Part shown: piece by piece, positions 9,967 to 23,243 of the stretch
Numbering within the stretch: the first letter of the stretch is position 1
How the letters are laid out: every line of letters begins with the position of its first letter
From: Drosophila miranda
Lineage: Eukaryota > Arthropoda > Insecta > Diptera > Drosophilidae
Length of the DNA stretch: 64,000 nucleotides
NCBI RefSeq assembly: GCF_003369915.1
Contig: NW_022881603.1
Span: forward strand, 43,897,723-43,961,722
Direction of reading: 5' to 3'
Position numbers and translations under genes: made by a program
The notes under the pieces: generated by a model
Database searches by the model: none
What the model saw: the letters and a program-made list of their open reading frames with translations, nothing else
What the model was told of the DNA's origin: nothing

Positions 9967-10605
9967 TTTTTCCACACTTTTTCCCAACTTTAACTTGTTT
10001 GGGTTAATTACAAAAATGCGCGCTAGGCAGTGACACCCTCAGAAATATACCAAGTATATACCGATGAAAAAACGACCTTAGCACACTTATGACCTCTTTA
10101 ATTAAACAGGATAACAAATTGAGTTAAACTGAGAAAAATAATACTGTTTGTAAATCTTTTCTCTGAAATTACAAAAAAAAAAAACACACACACGATATCT
10201 TTCACTGTAACAGCGCCAAAATGATTCAATTTTCTTTATTTTTGGTGGAATATTAAAAAACCGCTTTGGGCGACAATGGGTTAATCGTTCCGTCGAGGAT
10301 GGGAAACCATATTTCTCGATTTTGATTCAAGATATGCTAATTTTAGCCACTCCCTTTTATTGAACTTTTTATATAAATAAAAAAATGTTGTAACGAAAAA
10401 GGTCGAACTGCCCACAAAGTTTTTTTTCTACACGATTAGATACTTTTAAGTACTCCTGAGGACATACATATGTAGATGTGCCAGTTCATAGAACGAATAG
10501 ATAAAACCACACCATGAAAAACCACGAATTCATTAAACATTTCTAACGCCCCAAATCTATCTGCGTATTTGAAAAGTAATTAAAAAATTTAATTTTGTAA
10601 TAATA
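9967..10605 (-). promoter_or_regulatory. shu upstream region, copy 4
   Basis: Same 5' flank as the other copies, with the motif-6-like element about 80 nt from the ATG and an A-rich/CA tract. No gene is seen. Confidence 0.4.
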
Positions 10606-11171
10606 AAACGAGGGGGAACGTTGTGAGTTGCTGCGGACGCCGCAACTCTACATTTATACCCGATACTTAGTCAGTATGGCTCCCCTCCGGCAGACGCCGC
10701 GAATATTAAACGACACGAGAAAGAGTGCGTGCGAGAGAGACAGAAAATCAGTCTGACCGTGACGTCGGGCGCTGCGTAGCCACTGCAAATTGATTTGTTC
10801 CTTTTGGCTATAAAAATTATCTGATCTGATCCAGATTCAGCAATCTGATAGATATGGTCGTTATCTATGATTCTGCGTTTTTAGTTTTCTCGAATCGTCG
10901 AAATTGTGGATGCCACAGATTTTCGCCCGGTGTGTGGTCGGAAGTGTGGGGGGGGGGCAAAGTTTTGAAATATTCTTGTAGCAGTGACATATCACAGAAG
11001 TCTGGATACGGAGACGGACAGACATTCAGGGCTCAATCGCCTCGGCTATTGATGCTGATCCAGAATATATATACTTTATTGGGTCGGAAACGATTCCTTC
11101 TGGACGTTACACACATCCACTTTTACCACAAATCTAATATACCCCAATACTCATTTTGAGTATCGGGTATA
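10606..11171 (+). mobile_element. DINE-1-like element, unit 1 (short form)
   Basis: Runs from the hairpin end through tatacccgatact (from 10655) to agtatcgggtata (ends 11171). The microsatellite part is shortened: tctggatac joins cggagacggacag, dropping the ccaaaacatcgttgc segment seen in other copies. It contains a short G run near 10951. Confidence 0.8.
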
Positions 11172-12416
11172 ATAAAAGAAAGTTACATAGCCCCTCCCAT
11201 CAGGTAACCAACCTCTACCAAAGAACTTTCGCACATGTGGCTAATATCAGTTAAATCTGTTAAGGGGGCATGGTGCACATGCCAAGGCCGCCTCAATACA
11301 TCAATTCGCGTGCCGAAATTTAAGCCCTGTTTTCAAAACCCAACATTTAATCACTGTTACATACAGTTACAGTTAAATAACCCCCGCTTGCATGCAGGTT
11401 CGTTGCAGCGATTGAGAACCAATTATAAGCCACCAACAAGACTGATTGCTGATAATAATAATATTTCAGTTTTTCATTTAAATTTTCTCATCGTCATACA
11501 TACCTGACGAGAAAAGTTCGGAATTTTTGAATAATGTGCAATCATTGAGAAGTCACACTTCCCAAGTGATGGCTCAGTAACTTCGATGGCGCATATCCTC
11601 ACAAAACGCCAGACGCTGACAGTCTGTAATATATGATTATTATAATGAAAATACAATGAAGATTAGTCGATATTTAATTGGAGTAAAGTAATTACAATGG
11701 GGTACTGGGAGGAGAATATATTAAGGCTTAAGGACTAACACGGAATAAAAGAGCAGTGTTTACATGGTTGGGTGGGTAAACTCGAAATAACAACACCTGA
11801 ATCCGCGCGGCTATACATATGACACAATCGACTGGATTTCTGAAACCCCTAACGCCAGGTTGGCAATTAAAATCTTTTTTATGTGTTTAACTAGAACAAC
11901 TAAAAGATCCAGCCCATCCAAATAGCCCTGGGCGAAAGATCCCCCAAAATATTGTGGAGGGAAACAAGGATGATAGTTTTCCCACGGATTTGATAACCGT
12001 TACGGGCACCGAAGGCGAATTCCCACCTGTTCAATGAATCTACCTCCTCTTGCATTTACGGCATTAATTATTGAAAAATTACCCCGGCCAAATAGAGGGG
12101 CCCCCGCCGCTCTCAGCGATTCATTTCAAAAACGCAATCAAATTTGAATTTTGAGTCTTTGTCTCCGGGCGGTCTCGAACCTATGTCATCAAAAGAGTCT
12201 GCGAGACTCAACGCGCAGCACCAAACAGGTCTCTCCACAAAAATCGGAAATTTGTGAATTTTGTTGAGCAAGCAGTCCACACTTAAATAAACTGCTTGCA
12301 TTAACATACCCTTTTGGTCAATTTAAAACTAGCCGACAAAATTTTTTTAAATTTTTAATTAAATTTGAGTTTTTACTCCATTCAATCCAGTCATAATTCC
12401 ATTTTCATGGTTTAAA
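11172..12416. other. Unit linker
   Basis: As in the other units. A 17-nt stretch (taagtgctctccagaat) is deleted near 11322; the same deletion is in the next unit, linking these two. The 47-codon open stretch is present near 11893. No gene is otherwise supported. Confidence 0.5.
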
Positions 12417-12608
12417 ATGTGTGTGTTAATTGTTGATAGTACAAAAACTGTTTATGACTTCGTAAGAAAACATTTGGAACTAAAGATAGCAGCTAAGAGA
12501 CTTAAATTGTTCTTTATTCTGTTGTTGATTATTTTAGCAATGGTTTTATTATTGACGAAAGTCAGTGCCAAACGATGGGCTGATGGAGTAGATGGAGTGT
12601 GTGCCTAA
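12417..12608 (+). CDS. Small hydrophobic peptide gene, copy 2
   Basis: 63 aa; lacks the Met28 codon as in copy 1 and has LLLTKVSA in place of LLMTKVSA. The downstream AATAAA is kept. Confidence 0.4.
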   Translation: MCVLIVDSTKTVYDFVRKHLELKIAAKRLKLFFILLLIILAMVLLLTKVSAKRWADGVDGVCA

Positions 12609-12746
12609 TCACTTTTTATAGTGTTAAATTATACCAATAAAGATGATGTAGCAAGCTTAGCGATAGTTGATTTAAACAAGTAAATTCATTATTTTTGAGA
12701 TACCAGCTGATCTCAAAGCGTAGAGCTCTGAGATACACTACTCACA

Positions 12747-13150
12747 ATGCAGGCAGCCGAAACTGAGGTTTGCACATACCTATCTATCAAGTGTAGACCT
12801 CAAAGTATTATAATTCAACTAACTAATCGCCAATTACACAGCCCAAGCGTACCAAGAGTTATATTTATGAGGTATACCGACTTTTAGAGGAAAAGCCAGG
12901 GGTTGAAGAAATATTAATCATGAATCGTTCCGGTGTGCCGATCAAAACGTCAATGGAACGCCAAGACGCACTTCAACATGCCTGTCTTTATGAGAATTTG
13001 CGTGAAAAGTGTCAGGCATTTCTATCAAAAATGGAGCCACCACAGCTCCTGACCATGTTGCGAGTCCGTACCAGATTCCACGAGGTCCTGCTAACACCTG
13101 ATGGCAAGTGCAAAATCCAAAGGATACACATCTTAAGGTTGAGGATCTAA
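12747..13150 (+). pseudogene. Roadblock/LC7-like gene, copy 2 (frameshifted C-terminus)
   Basis: Exons are 12747-12767 and 12842-13150; the acceptor reads ttacacag. Sixteen bases (ataaccgttttggcag) present in the intact class are missing after GATGGCAAG. The last strand (ITVLVVQNP) and tail are replaced by CKIQRIHILRLRI and a stop, giving 109 aa. The loss removes the final beta strand of the fold, so normal dimerisation is doubtful. Confidence 0.8.
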
Positions 13151-13557
13151 ATCGTCATTCCTCCAATTTTTAAATAATTGCTCCTACATATATCTACGTT
13201 GTTAGTCATCCAACTTCTTACACGTAAAACATTCTTCTCACTTTGTACACAGCCCAAACACAACAAACTGTTCATTTATGTGACTACCTGAATATAAATT
13301 CAATCAAATAAGTAATAAATAGTCCTCAGAGCTTCAGCTTAAAAACAAAATATATTCCAAAAACAGATGACATTTTCTGACCAACAGAAAGTAAATATAT
13401 TCTTGTACTCGTATTTATAAAACACATTTCATTTTCATACTCTTCAGTATGTACAACATAAACGTTAAGTTCTTCTAGAACTAATGTAAAATATTGAATT
13501 TGGTTGTCTGTTGTTTATTTAAATGGATTAATCCTTCAATGGGAAACAGTGCCCGAA

Positions 13558-14909
13558 TCAGTGCAGATTTAGCTTGGACAACGTCAAGTCATTCTCGTCA
13601 ATAGGGGACACCGTTAGTTTCATTTTGTGCTCCTTGGCCATTTTGGATAACATTACAATGTCCGAGTTTATATACCCCGCAAAAGTGCCACCGACGATTT
13701 TTCGGAAGTCTCAAGCTCCTTCACAAGTTCTTCAACACTGGGATTACATTTGGTTTCATCCTTTACTTCTTTAAACTTCTGGCCTGACAACGCACGAGTC
13801 CAAATGTCCTGAGATGCCTCTTTGTATTTTTTGATTTTCTTGTCCAGGTCAGTAATCTTAGCACTGATCTCATTGTTATCGGGCTTCTTGGCTTGAGCCT
13901 GCATAAATATACACCGAGCATCCTTATATTCGCCTAAGGCGGACAGGGCGCAACCTTCCTGGTAGAGGGCCTTACAGGAAGGCTTATTTTCAGTGAGACG
14001 CCGCAAGGCTTTCATCGTAATGCACACGCGTTTGGGATTATGCAATTTATTGTAGCAGATCATCAAGTTTTGCTGGAAAAGTTAAAAAAAAAACACATAA
14101 GTGGGGATGAGCCACGACGCTACAAGTTGCATAGTTACATTGAGAGTGATCAACAGAGCGATTTGCTTGCGCTCATCCTCATCATTGGCTAGACGGCAAT
14201 AGTTTAGAGAGCTTACGGCCCGCTCGAAGGCAGTGACGGCGTTGCGGTAGCGAAAGCGCTTCACACAGTCCTTGCCATGCATGTGCATGTCTAATGCCTT
14301 GGGGTAAACTATTGCAAACTTGTCCCGATCCACAGCGGCAATTGACGCGAAGGCATCTGAGTCCCCGATCAATGTGAAGTGAAGAACTTCGATTTTGAAA
14401 AGTCCATCTGAACGTGGTTTAAGGCGCGGCGGGCAGCCCATCTCGTGAAATAGCAACTTATAGGATATAATAAATTCGGCTTTTTCATATGGGCGCATGG
14501 TAAGTAGAGCAGCCTGGAGGCCTTCTAGCACATCGCAACCTGCACCGGTCTCAAAATAGAATTTAGTTCGGCGCATCAATGAGGAATCAAAAGGAGAACT
14601 CTCGCCTTCCCACTATAGCGCACAGCGACACGTGCCTTGTCTGGCACCAGACCTCGGCGAGCTCTTCTTCATCAACATCTGGAGCGTTATCACAATCTTC
14701 CATTTCGTCGACATTAAAATCATCATCGCCAGCCCCAAATGGCGACTGTTCTACCTCAAATTGTGAGCCAGAGCCAACGAGTTTTCTAGAAGAGTAAGAG
14801 GCAGCGTCTAGGCAGCACATGATTGTGCAAATGTATCAAATTTCGATGCTTACCCAAGTTGCAGTGGTTCCTTGAGCATTTGAGTGCAATATGAAAAATT
14901 ATCTGCCAT
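13558..14909 (-). pseudogene. shu: shu copy 5, exon 2 deletions and exon 3 4-nt deletion
   Basis: Exon 1 is 14854-14909, exon 2 14124-14785 (same 104-nt loss as copy 4), and exon 3 13558-14072 (515 nt). The 4-nt loss (ggca missing in tatataggcacc) shifts the C-terminus to ..LLRGI and a stop. Sharing of the exon 2 deletions with copy 4 and of the 4-nt deletion with copies 6-8 makes this a mosaic between two lineages. Confidence 0.9.
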
Positions 14910-15547
14910 TTTTTCCACACTTTTTCCCAACTTTAACTTGTTTGGGTTAATTACAAAAATGCGCGCTAGGCAGTGACACCCTCAGAAATATACCAAGTAT
15001 ATACCGATGAAAAAACGACCTTAGCACACTTATGACCTCTTTAATTAAACAGGATAACAAATTGAGTTAAACTGCGAAAAATAATACTGTTTGTAAATCT
15101 TTTCTCTGAAATTACAAAAAGAAAAAACACACACACGATATCTTTCACTGTAACAGCGCCAAAATGATTCAATTTTCTTTATTTTTGGTGGAATATTAAA
15201 AAACCGCTTTGGGCGACAATGGGTTAATCGTTCCGTCGAGGATGGGAAACCATATTTCTCGATTTTGATTCAAGATATGCTAATTTTAGCCACTCCCTTT
15301 TATTGAACTTTTTATATAAATAAAAAAATGTTGTAACGAAAAAGGTCGAACTGCCCACAAAGTTTTTTTTCTACACGATTAGATACTTTTAAGTACTCCT
15401 GAGGACATACATATGTAGATGTGCCAGTTCATAGAACGAATAGATAAAACCACACCATGAAAAACCACGAATTCATTAAACATTTCTAACGCCCCAAATC
15501 TATCTGCGTATTTGAAAAGTAATTAAAAAATTTAATTTTGTAATAAT
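14910..15547 (-). promoter_or_regulatory. shu upstream region, copy 5
   Basis: Conserved 5' flank with the motif-6-like element. No gene is seen. Confidence 0.4.
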
Positions 15548-16115
15548 AAAACGAGGGGGAACGTTGTGAGTTGCTGCGGACGCCGCAACTCTACATTTAT
15601 ACCCGATACTTAGTCAGTATGGCTCCCCTCCGGCAGACGCCGCGAATATTAAACGACACGAGAAAGAGTGCGTGCGAGAGAGACAGAAAATCAGTCTGAC
15701 CGTGACGTCGGGCGCTGCGTAGCCACTGCAAATTGATTTGTTCCTTTTGGCTATAAAAATTATCTGATCTGATCCAGATTCAGAAATCTGATAGATATGG
15801 TCGTTATCTATGATTCTGCGTTTTTAGTTTTCTCGAATCGTCGAAATTGTGGATGCCACAGATTTTCGCCCGTTGTGTGGTCGGAAGTGTGGGGGGGGGG
15901 GCAAAGTTTTGAAATATTCTTGTAGCAGTGACATATCACAGAAGTCTGGATACGGAGACGGACAGACATTCAGGGCTCAATCGCCTCGGCTATTGATGCT
16001 GATCCAGAATATATATACTTTATTGGGTCGGAAACGATTCCTTCTGGACGTTACACACATCCACTTTTACCACAAATCTAATATACCCCAATACTCATTT
16101 TGAGTATCGGGTATA
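15548..16115 (+). mobile_element. DINE-1-like element, unit 2 (short form)
   Basis: Same shortened microsatellite core as the element at 10606-11171, with subterminal repeats at 15598 and ending 16115. A G run is near 15891. Confidence 0.8.
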
Positions 16116-17361
16116 ATAAAAGAAAGTTACATAGCCCCTCCCATCAGGTAACCAACCTCTACCAAAGAACTTTCGCACATGTGGCTAATATCAGTTAAAT
16201 CTGTTAAGGGGGCATGGTGCACATGCCAAGGCCGCCTCAATACATCAATTCGCGTGCCGAAATTTAAGCCCTGTTTTCAAAACCCAACATTTAATCACTG
16301 TTACATACAGTTACAGTTAAATAACCCCCGCTTGCATGCAGGTTCGTTGCAGCGATTGAGAACCAATTATAAGCCACCAACAAGACTGATTGCTGATAAT
16401 AATAATATTTCAGTTTTTCATTTAAATTTTCTCATCGTCATACATACCTGACGAGAAAAGTTCGGAATTTTTGAATAATGTGCAATCATTGAGACGGCAC
16501 ACTTCCCAAGTGATGGCTCAGTAACTTCGATGGCGCATATCCTCACAAAACGCCAGACGCTGACAGTCTGTAATATATGATTATTATAATGAAAATACAA
16601 TGAAGATTAGTCGATATTTAATTGGAGTAAAGTAATTACAATGGGGTACTGGGAGGAGAATATATTAAGGCTTAAGGACTAACACGGAATAAAAGAGCAG
16701 TGTTTACATGGTTGGGTGGGTAAACTCGAAATAACAACACCTGAATCCGCGCGGCTATACATATGACACAATCGACTGGATTTCTGAAACCCCTAACGCC
16801 AGGTTGGCAATTAAAATCTTTTTTATGTGTTTAACTAGAACAACTAAAAGATCCAGCCCATCCAAATAGCCCTGGGCGAAAGATCCCCCAAAATATTGTG
16901 GAGGGAAACAAGGATGATAGTTTTCCCACGGATTTGATAACCGTTACGGGCACCGAAGGCGAATTCCCACCTGTTCAATGAATCTACCTCCTCTTGCATT
17001 TACGGCATTAATTATTGTAAAATTAAACCCGGCCAAATAGAGGGGCACCCGCCGCTCTCAGCGATTCATTTCAAAAACGCAATCAAATTTGAATTTTGAG
17101 TCTTTGTCTCCGGGCGGTCTCGAACCTATGTCATCAAAAGAGTCTGCGAGACTCAACGCGCAGCACCAAACAGGTCTCTCCACAAAAATCGGAAATTTGT
17201 GAATTTTGTTGAGCAAGCAGTCCACACTTAAATAAACTGCTTGCATTAACATACCCTTTTGGTCAATTTAAAACTAGCCGACAAAATTTTTTTAAATTTT
17301 TAATTAAATTTGAGTTTTTACTCCATTCAATCCAGTCATAATTCCATTTTCATGGTTTAAA
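16116..17361. other. Unit linker
   Basis: Carries the same 17-nt deletion as the previous linker and the 47-codon open stretch near 16838. Nothing else is supported. Confidence 0.5.
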
Positions 17362-17553
17362 ATGTGTGTGTTAATTGTTGATAGTACAAAAACTGTTTAT
17401 GACTTCGTAAGAAAACATTTGGAACTAAAGATAGCAGCTAAGAGACTTAAATTGTTCTTTATTCTGTTGTTGATTATTTTAGCAATGGTTTTATTATTGA
17501 CGAAAGTCAGTGCCAAACGATGGGCTGATGGAGTAGATGGAGTGTGTGCCTAA
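17362..17553 (+). CDS. Small hydrophobic peptide gene, copy 3
   Basis: Identical in protein to copy 2 (63 aa, no Met28 codon, LLLTKVSA). Confidence 0.4.
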   Translation: MCVLIVDSTKTVYDFVRKHLELKIAAKRLKLFFILLLIILAMVLLLTKVSAKRWADGVDGVCA

Positions 17554-17691
17554 TCACTTTTTATAGTGTTAAATTATACCAATAAAGATGATGTAGCAAG
17601 CTTAGCGATAGTTGATTTAAACAAGTAAATTCATTATTTTTGAGATACCAGCTGATCTCAAAGCGTAGAGCTCTGAGATACACTACTCACA

Positions 17692-18095
17692 ATGCAGGCA
17701 GCCGAAACTGAGGTTTGCACATACCTATCTATCAAGTGTAGACCTCAAAGTATTATAATTCAACTAACTAATCGCCAATTCCACAGCCCAAGCGTACCAA
17801 GAGTTATATTTATGAGGTATACCGACTTTTAGAGGAAAAGCCAGGGGTTGAAGAAATATTAATCATGAATCGTTCCGGTGTGCCGATCAAAACGTCAATG
17901 GAACGCCAAGACGCACTTCAACATGCCTGTCTTTATGAGAATTTGCGTGAAAAGTGTCAGGCATTTCTATCAAAAATGGAGCCACCACAGCTCCTGACCA
18001 TGTTGCGAGTCCGTACCAGATTCCACGAGGTCCTGCTAACACCTGATGGCAAGTGCAAAATCCAAAGGATACACATCTTAAGGTTGAGGATCTAA
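17692..18095 (+). pseudogene. Roadblock/LC7-like gene, copy 3 (frameshifted C-terminus)
   Basis: Exons are 17692-17712 and 17787-18095. The 16-nt deletion class gives 109 aa. Splice sites are intact. Confidence 0.8.
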
Positions 18096-18502
18096 ATCGT
18101 CATTCCTCCAATTTTTAAATAATTGCTCCTACATATATCTACGTTGTTAGTCATCCAACTTCTTACACGTAAAACATTCTTCTCACTTTGTACACAGCCC
18201 AAACACAACAAACTGTTCATTTATGTGACTACCTGAATATAAATTCAATCAAATAAGTAATAAATAGTCCTCAGAGCTTCAGCTTAAAAACAAAATATAT
18301 TCCAAAAACAGATGACATTTTCTGACCAACAGAAAGTAAATATATTCTTGTACTCGTATTTATAAAACACATTTCATTTTCATACTCTTCAGTATGTACA
18401 ACATAAACGTTAAGTTCTTCTAGAACTAATGTAAAATATTGAATTTGGTTGTCTGTTGTTTATTTAAATGGATTAATCCTTCAATGGGAAACAGTGCCCG
18501 AA

Positions 18503-19958
18503 TCAGTGCAGATTTAGCTTGGACAACGTCAAGTCATTCTCGTCAATAGGGGACACCGTTAGTTTCATTTTGTGCTCCTTGGCCATTTTGGATAACATTA
18601 CAATGTCCGAGTTTATATACCCCGCAAAAGTGCCACCGACGATTTTTCGGAAGTCTCAAGCTCCTTCACAAGTTCTTCAACACTGGGATTACATTTGGTT
18701 TCATCCTTTACTTCTTTAAACTTCTGGCCTGACAACGCACGAGTCCAAATGTCCTGAGATGCCTCTTTGTATTTTTTGATTTTCTTGTCCAGGTCAGTAA
18801 TCTTAGCACTGATCTCATTGTTATCGGGCTTCTTGGCTTGAGCCTGCATAAATATACACCGAGCATCCTTATATTCGCCTAAGGCGGACAGGGCGCAACC
18901 TTCCTGGTAGAGGGCCTTACAGGAAGGCTTATTTTCAGTGAGACGCCGCAAGGCTTTCATCGTAATGCACACGCGTTTGGGATTATGCAATTTATTGTAG
19001 CAGATCATCAAGTTTTGCTGGAAAAGTTAAAAAAAAAACACATCAGTGGGGATGAGCCACGACGCTACAAGTTGCATAGTTACATTGAGAGTGATCAACA
19101 GAGCGATTTGCTTGCGCTCATCCTCATCATTGGCTAGACGGCAATAGTTTAGAGAGCTTACGGCCCGCTCGAAGGCAGTGACGGCGTTGCGGTAGCGAAA
19201 GCGCTTCACACAGTCCTTGCCATGCATGTGCATGTCTAATGCCTTGGGGTAAACTATTGCAAACTTGTCCCGATCCACAGCGGCAATTGACGCGAAGGCA
19301 TCTGAGTCCCCGATCAATGTGAAGTGAAGAACTTCGATTTTGAAAAGTCCATCTGAACGTGGTTTAAGGCGCGGCGGGCAGCCCATCTCGTGAAATAGCA
19401 ACTTATAGGATATAATAAATTCGGCTTTTTCATATGGGCGCATGGTAAGTACAGCAGCCTGGAGGCCTTCTAGCACATCGCAACCTGCACCGGTCTCAAA
19501 ATAGAATTTAGTTCGGCGCATCAATGAGGAATCAAAAGGAGAACTCTCGCCTTCCCAATAACCACTATAGCGCACGGCGACACGTGCCTTGTCTGGCACC
19601 AGACCTCGGCCCTGGTGCCCCTCACGTGTGATGCTCTTAAAAATGTTCTCATTGATCGGCTCCATCAATTTTTTGAGTTCCTCGAACGATTGGGTCGATG
19701 GAGAAGCGAGCTCTTCTTCATCAACATCTGGAGCGTTATCACAATCTTCCATTTCGTCGACATTAAAATCATCATCGCCAGCCCCAAATGGCGACTGTTC
19801 TACCTCAAATTGTGAGCCAGAGCCAACGAGTTTTCTAGAAGAGTAAGAGGCAGCGTCTAGGCAGCACATGGTTGTGCAAATGTATCAAATTTCGATGCTT
19901 ACCCAAGCTGCAGTGGTTCCTTGAGCATTTGAGGGATATATGAAAAATTATCTTCCAT
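18503..19958 (-). CDS. shu: shu copy 6, C-terminally truncated (about 408 aa)
   Basis: Exon 1 is 19903-19958 (MEDNFSYIPQ), intron 1 19835-19902, exon 2 19069-19834 (full 766 nt, open), intron 2 19018-19068, and exon 3 18503-19017. All splice sites are good, and one reading frame runs from ATG to a premature stop. The 4-nt deletion replaces the last roughly 40 residues by Ile-stop after SVALLRG. FKBP-like and TPR regions are both retained, so this is among the most protein-competent copies in the window. Confidence 0.8.
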
Positions 19959-20584
19959 TTTTTCCACACTTTTTCCCAACTTTAACTTGTTTGGGTTAAT
20001 TACAAAAATGCGCGCTAGGCAGTGACACCCTCAGAAATATACCAATTATATACCGATGAAAAAACGACCTTTGCACACTTATGACCTCTTTAATTAAACA
20101 GAATAACAAATTGAGTTAAACTGCGAAAAATAATACTGTTTGTAAATCTTTTCTCTGAAATTACAAAAAAAAAACACACACACACAATATCTTTCACTGT
20201 AACAGCGCCAAAATGATTCAATTTTCTTTATTTTTGGTGGAATATTAAAAAACCGCTTTGGGCGACAATGGGTTAATCGTTCCGTCGAGGATGGGAAACC
20301 ATATTTCTCGATTTTGATTCAAGATATGCTAATTTTAGCCACTCCCTTTTATTGAACTTTTTATATAAATAAAAAAATGTTGTAACGAAAAAGGTCGAAC
20401 TGCCCACAAAGTTTTTTTTCTACACGATTAGCTACTTTTAAGTACTCCTGAGTAGATGTGCCAGTTCATAGAACGAATAGATAAAACGACACCATGAAAA
20501 ACCACGAATTCATTAAACATTTCTAACGCCCCAAATCTATCTGCGTATTTGAAAAGTAATTAAAAAATTTAATTTTGTAATAAT
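19959..20584 (-). promoter_or_regulatory. shu upstream region, copy 6
   Basis: Conserved flank. The motif-6-like site is altered here (accaattatatacc rather than accaagtatatacc on the + strand). No gene is seen. Confidence 0.4.
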
Positions 20585-21241
20585 AAAACGAGGGGGAACG
20601 TTGTGAGTTGCTGCGGACGCCGCAACTCTACATTTATACCCGATACTTAGTCAGTATGGCTCCCCTCCGGCAGACGCCGCGAATATTAAACGACACGAGA
20701 AAGAGTGCGTGCGAGAGAGACAGAAAATCAGTCTGACCGTGACGTCGGGCGCTGCGTAGCCACTGCAAATTGATTTGTTCCTTTTGGCTTTAAAAATTAT
20801 CTGATCTGATCCAGATTCAGCAATCTGATAGATATGGTCGTTATCTATGATTCTGCGTTTTTAGTTTTCTCGAATCGTCGAAATTGTGGATGCCACAGAT
20901 TTTCGCCCGTTGTGTGGTCGGAAGTGTGGGGGGGGGGGGGGGGGGGGGGGGGGGCAAAGTTTTGAAATATTCTTGTAGCAGTGACATATCACAGAAGTCT
21001 GGATCCAAAACATCGTTGCTCTAGCTCTTATAGTCTTTGAGCACTAGGCGCTGAAGGGGACGGACAGACGGACGGACGGACAGACGGACAGACATTCAGG
21101 GCTCAATCGCCTCGGCTATTGATGCTGATCCAGAATATATATACTTTATTGGGTCGGAAACGATTCCTTCTGGACGTTACACACATCCACTTTTACCACA
21201 AATCTAATATACCCGAATACTCATTTTGAGTATCGGGTATA
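20585..21241 (+). mobile_element. DINE-1-like element, unit 3
   Basis: Complete short form with the full GGAC/AGAC microsatellite (about 21058-21095) and a 27-base G homopolymer (20928-20954). The subterminal repeat ends at 21241. Confidence 0.8.
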
Positions 21242-22506
21242 ATAAAAGAAAGTTACATAGCCCCTCCCATCAGGTAACCAACCTCTACCAAAGAAACTTC
21301 GCACATGTGGCTAATATCAGTTAAATCTGTAAAGGGGGCATGGTGCACATGCCAAGGCCGCCTCAATACATCAATTCGCGTGCCGAAATTTAATAAGTGC
21401 TCTCCAGAATAAAGCCCTGTTTTCAAAACCCAACATTTAATCACTGTTACATACAGTTACAGTTAAATAACCCCCGCTTGCATGCAGGTTCGTTGCAGCG
21501 ATTGAGAACCAATTATAAGCCACCAACAAGACTGATTGCTGATAATAATAATATTTCAGTTTTGCATTTAAATTTTCTCATCGTCATACATACCTGACGA
21601 GAAAAGTTCGGAATTTTTGAATAATGTGCAATCATTGAGACGGCACACTTCCCAAGTGATGGCTCAGTAACTTCGATGGCGCATATCCTCACAAAACGCC
21701 AGACGCGGACAGTCTGTAATATATGATTATTATAATGAAAATACAATGAAGATTAGTCGATATTTAATTGGAGTAAAGTAATTACAATGGGGTACTGGGA
21801 GGAGAATATATTAAGGCTTAAGGACTAACACGGAATAAAAGAGCAGTGCTTACATGGTTGGGTGGGTAAACTCGAAATAACAACACCTGAATCCGCGCGG
21901 CTATACATATGACACAATCGACTGGATTTCTGTAACCCCTAACGCCAGGTTGGCAATTAAAATCTTTTTTATGTGTTTAACTAGAACAACTAAAAGATCC
22001 AGCCCATCCAAATAGCCCTGGGCGAAAGATCCCCCAAAATATTGTGGAGGGAAACAAGGATGATAGTTTTCCCACGGATTTGATAACCGTTACGGGCACC
22101 GAAGGCGAATTCCCACCTGTTCAATGAATCTACCTCCTCTTGCATTTACGGCATTAATTATTGTAAAATTAACCAGGCCAAATAGAGGGGCACCCGCCGC
22201 TCTCAGCGATTCATTTCAAAAACGCAATCAAATTTGAATTTTGAGTCTTTGTCTCCGGGCGGTCTCGAACCTATGTCATCAAAAGAGTCTGCGAGACTCA
22301 ACGCGCAGCACCAAACAGGTCTCTCCACAAAAATCGGAAATTTGTGAATTTTGTTGAGCCAGCAGTCCACACTTAAATAAACTGCTTGCATTGACATACC
22401 CTTTTGGTCAATTTAAAACTAGCCGACAAAATTTTTTTAAATTTTTAATTAAATTTGAGTTTTTACTCCATTCAATCCAGTCATAATTCCATTTTCATGG
22501 TTTAAA
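21242..22506. other. Unit linker
   Basis: Full-length linker without the 17-nt deletion. The 47-codon open stretch is near 22000. The 21513-21746 frame is not supported as a gene. Confidence 0.5.
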
Positions 22507-22701
22507 ATGTGTGTGTTAATTGTTGATAGTACAAAAACTGTTTATGACTTCGTACGAAAACATTTGGAACTAAAGATAGCAGCTAAGATGAGACTTAAAT
22601 TGTTCTTTATTCTGTTGTTGATTATTCTAGCAATGGTTTTATTAATGACGAAAGTCAGTGCCAAACGATGGGCTGATGGAGTAGATGGAGTGTGTGCCTA
22701 A
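22507..22701 (+). CDS. Small hydrophobic peptide gene, copy 4 (64 aa)
   Basis: Has both Met1 and Met28, so it is the consensus form. Hydrophobic core and VSA/KR junction are intact; AATAAA lies about 30 nt after the stop. Confidence 0.4.
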   Translation: MCVLIVDSTKTVYDFVRKHLELKIAAKMRLKLFFILLLIILAMVLLMTKVSAKRWADGVDGVCA

Positions 22702-22839
22702 TCACTTTTTATAGTGTTAAATTATACCAATAAAGATGATGTAGCAAGCTTAGCGATAGTTGATTTAAACAAGTAAATTCATTATTTTTGAGATACCAGC
22801 TGATCTCAAAGCGTAGAGCTCTGAGATACACTACTCACA

Positions 22840-23243
22840 ATGCAGGCAGCCGAAACTGAGGTTTGCACATACCTATCTATCAAGTGTAGACCTCAAAGTA
22901 TTATAATTCAACTAACTAATCGCCAATTCCACAGCCCAAGCGTACCAAGAGTTATATTTATGAGGTATACCGACTTTTAGAGGAAAAGCCAGGGGTTGAA
23001 GAAATATTAATCATGAATCGTTCCGGTGTGCCGATCAAAACGTCAATGGAACGCCAAGACGCACTTCAACATGCCTGTCTTTATGAGAATTTGCGTGAAA
23101 AGTGTCAGGCATTTCTATCAAAAATGGAGCCACCACAGCTCCTGACCATGTTGCGAGTCCGTACTAGATTCCACGAGGTCCTGCTAACACCTGATGGCAA
23201 GTGCAAAATCCAAAGGATACACATCTTAAGGTTGAGGATCTAA
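22840..23243 (+). pseudogene. Roadblock/LC7-like gene, copy 4 (frameshifted C-terminus)
   Basis: Exons are 22840-22860 and 22935-23243. It belongs to the 16-nt deletion class. The flank after the stop has extra substitutions near 23273-23290. Confidence 0.8.

Noticed and set aside
21058-21095. GGAC/AGAC repeats resembling a short-repeat array
   Set aside because: This is the known microsatellite core type of DINE-1 elements, not a CRISPR array; the genome is eukaryotic.
21513-21746. 77-aa minus-strand frame in the linker, recurring in units
   Set aside because: No start context, domain or codon pattern supports it. It recurs only because the DNA is duplicated, and copies carry truncated versions.
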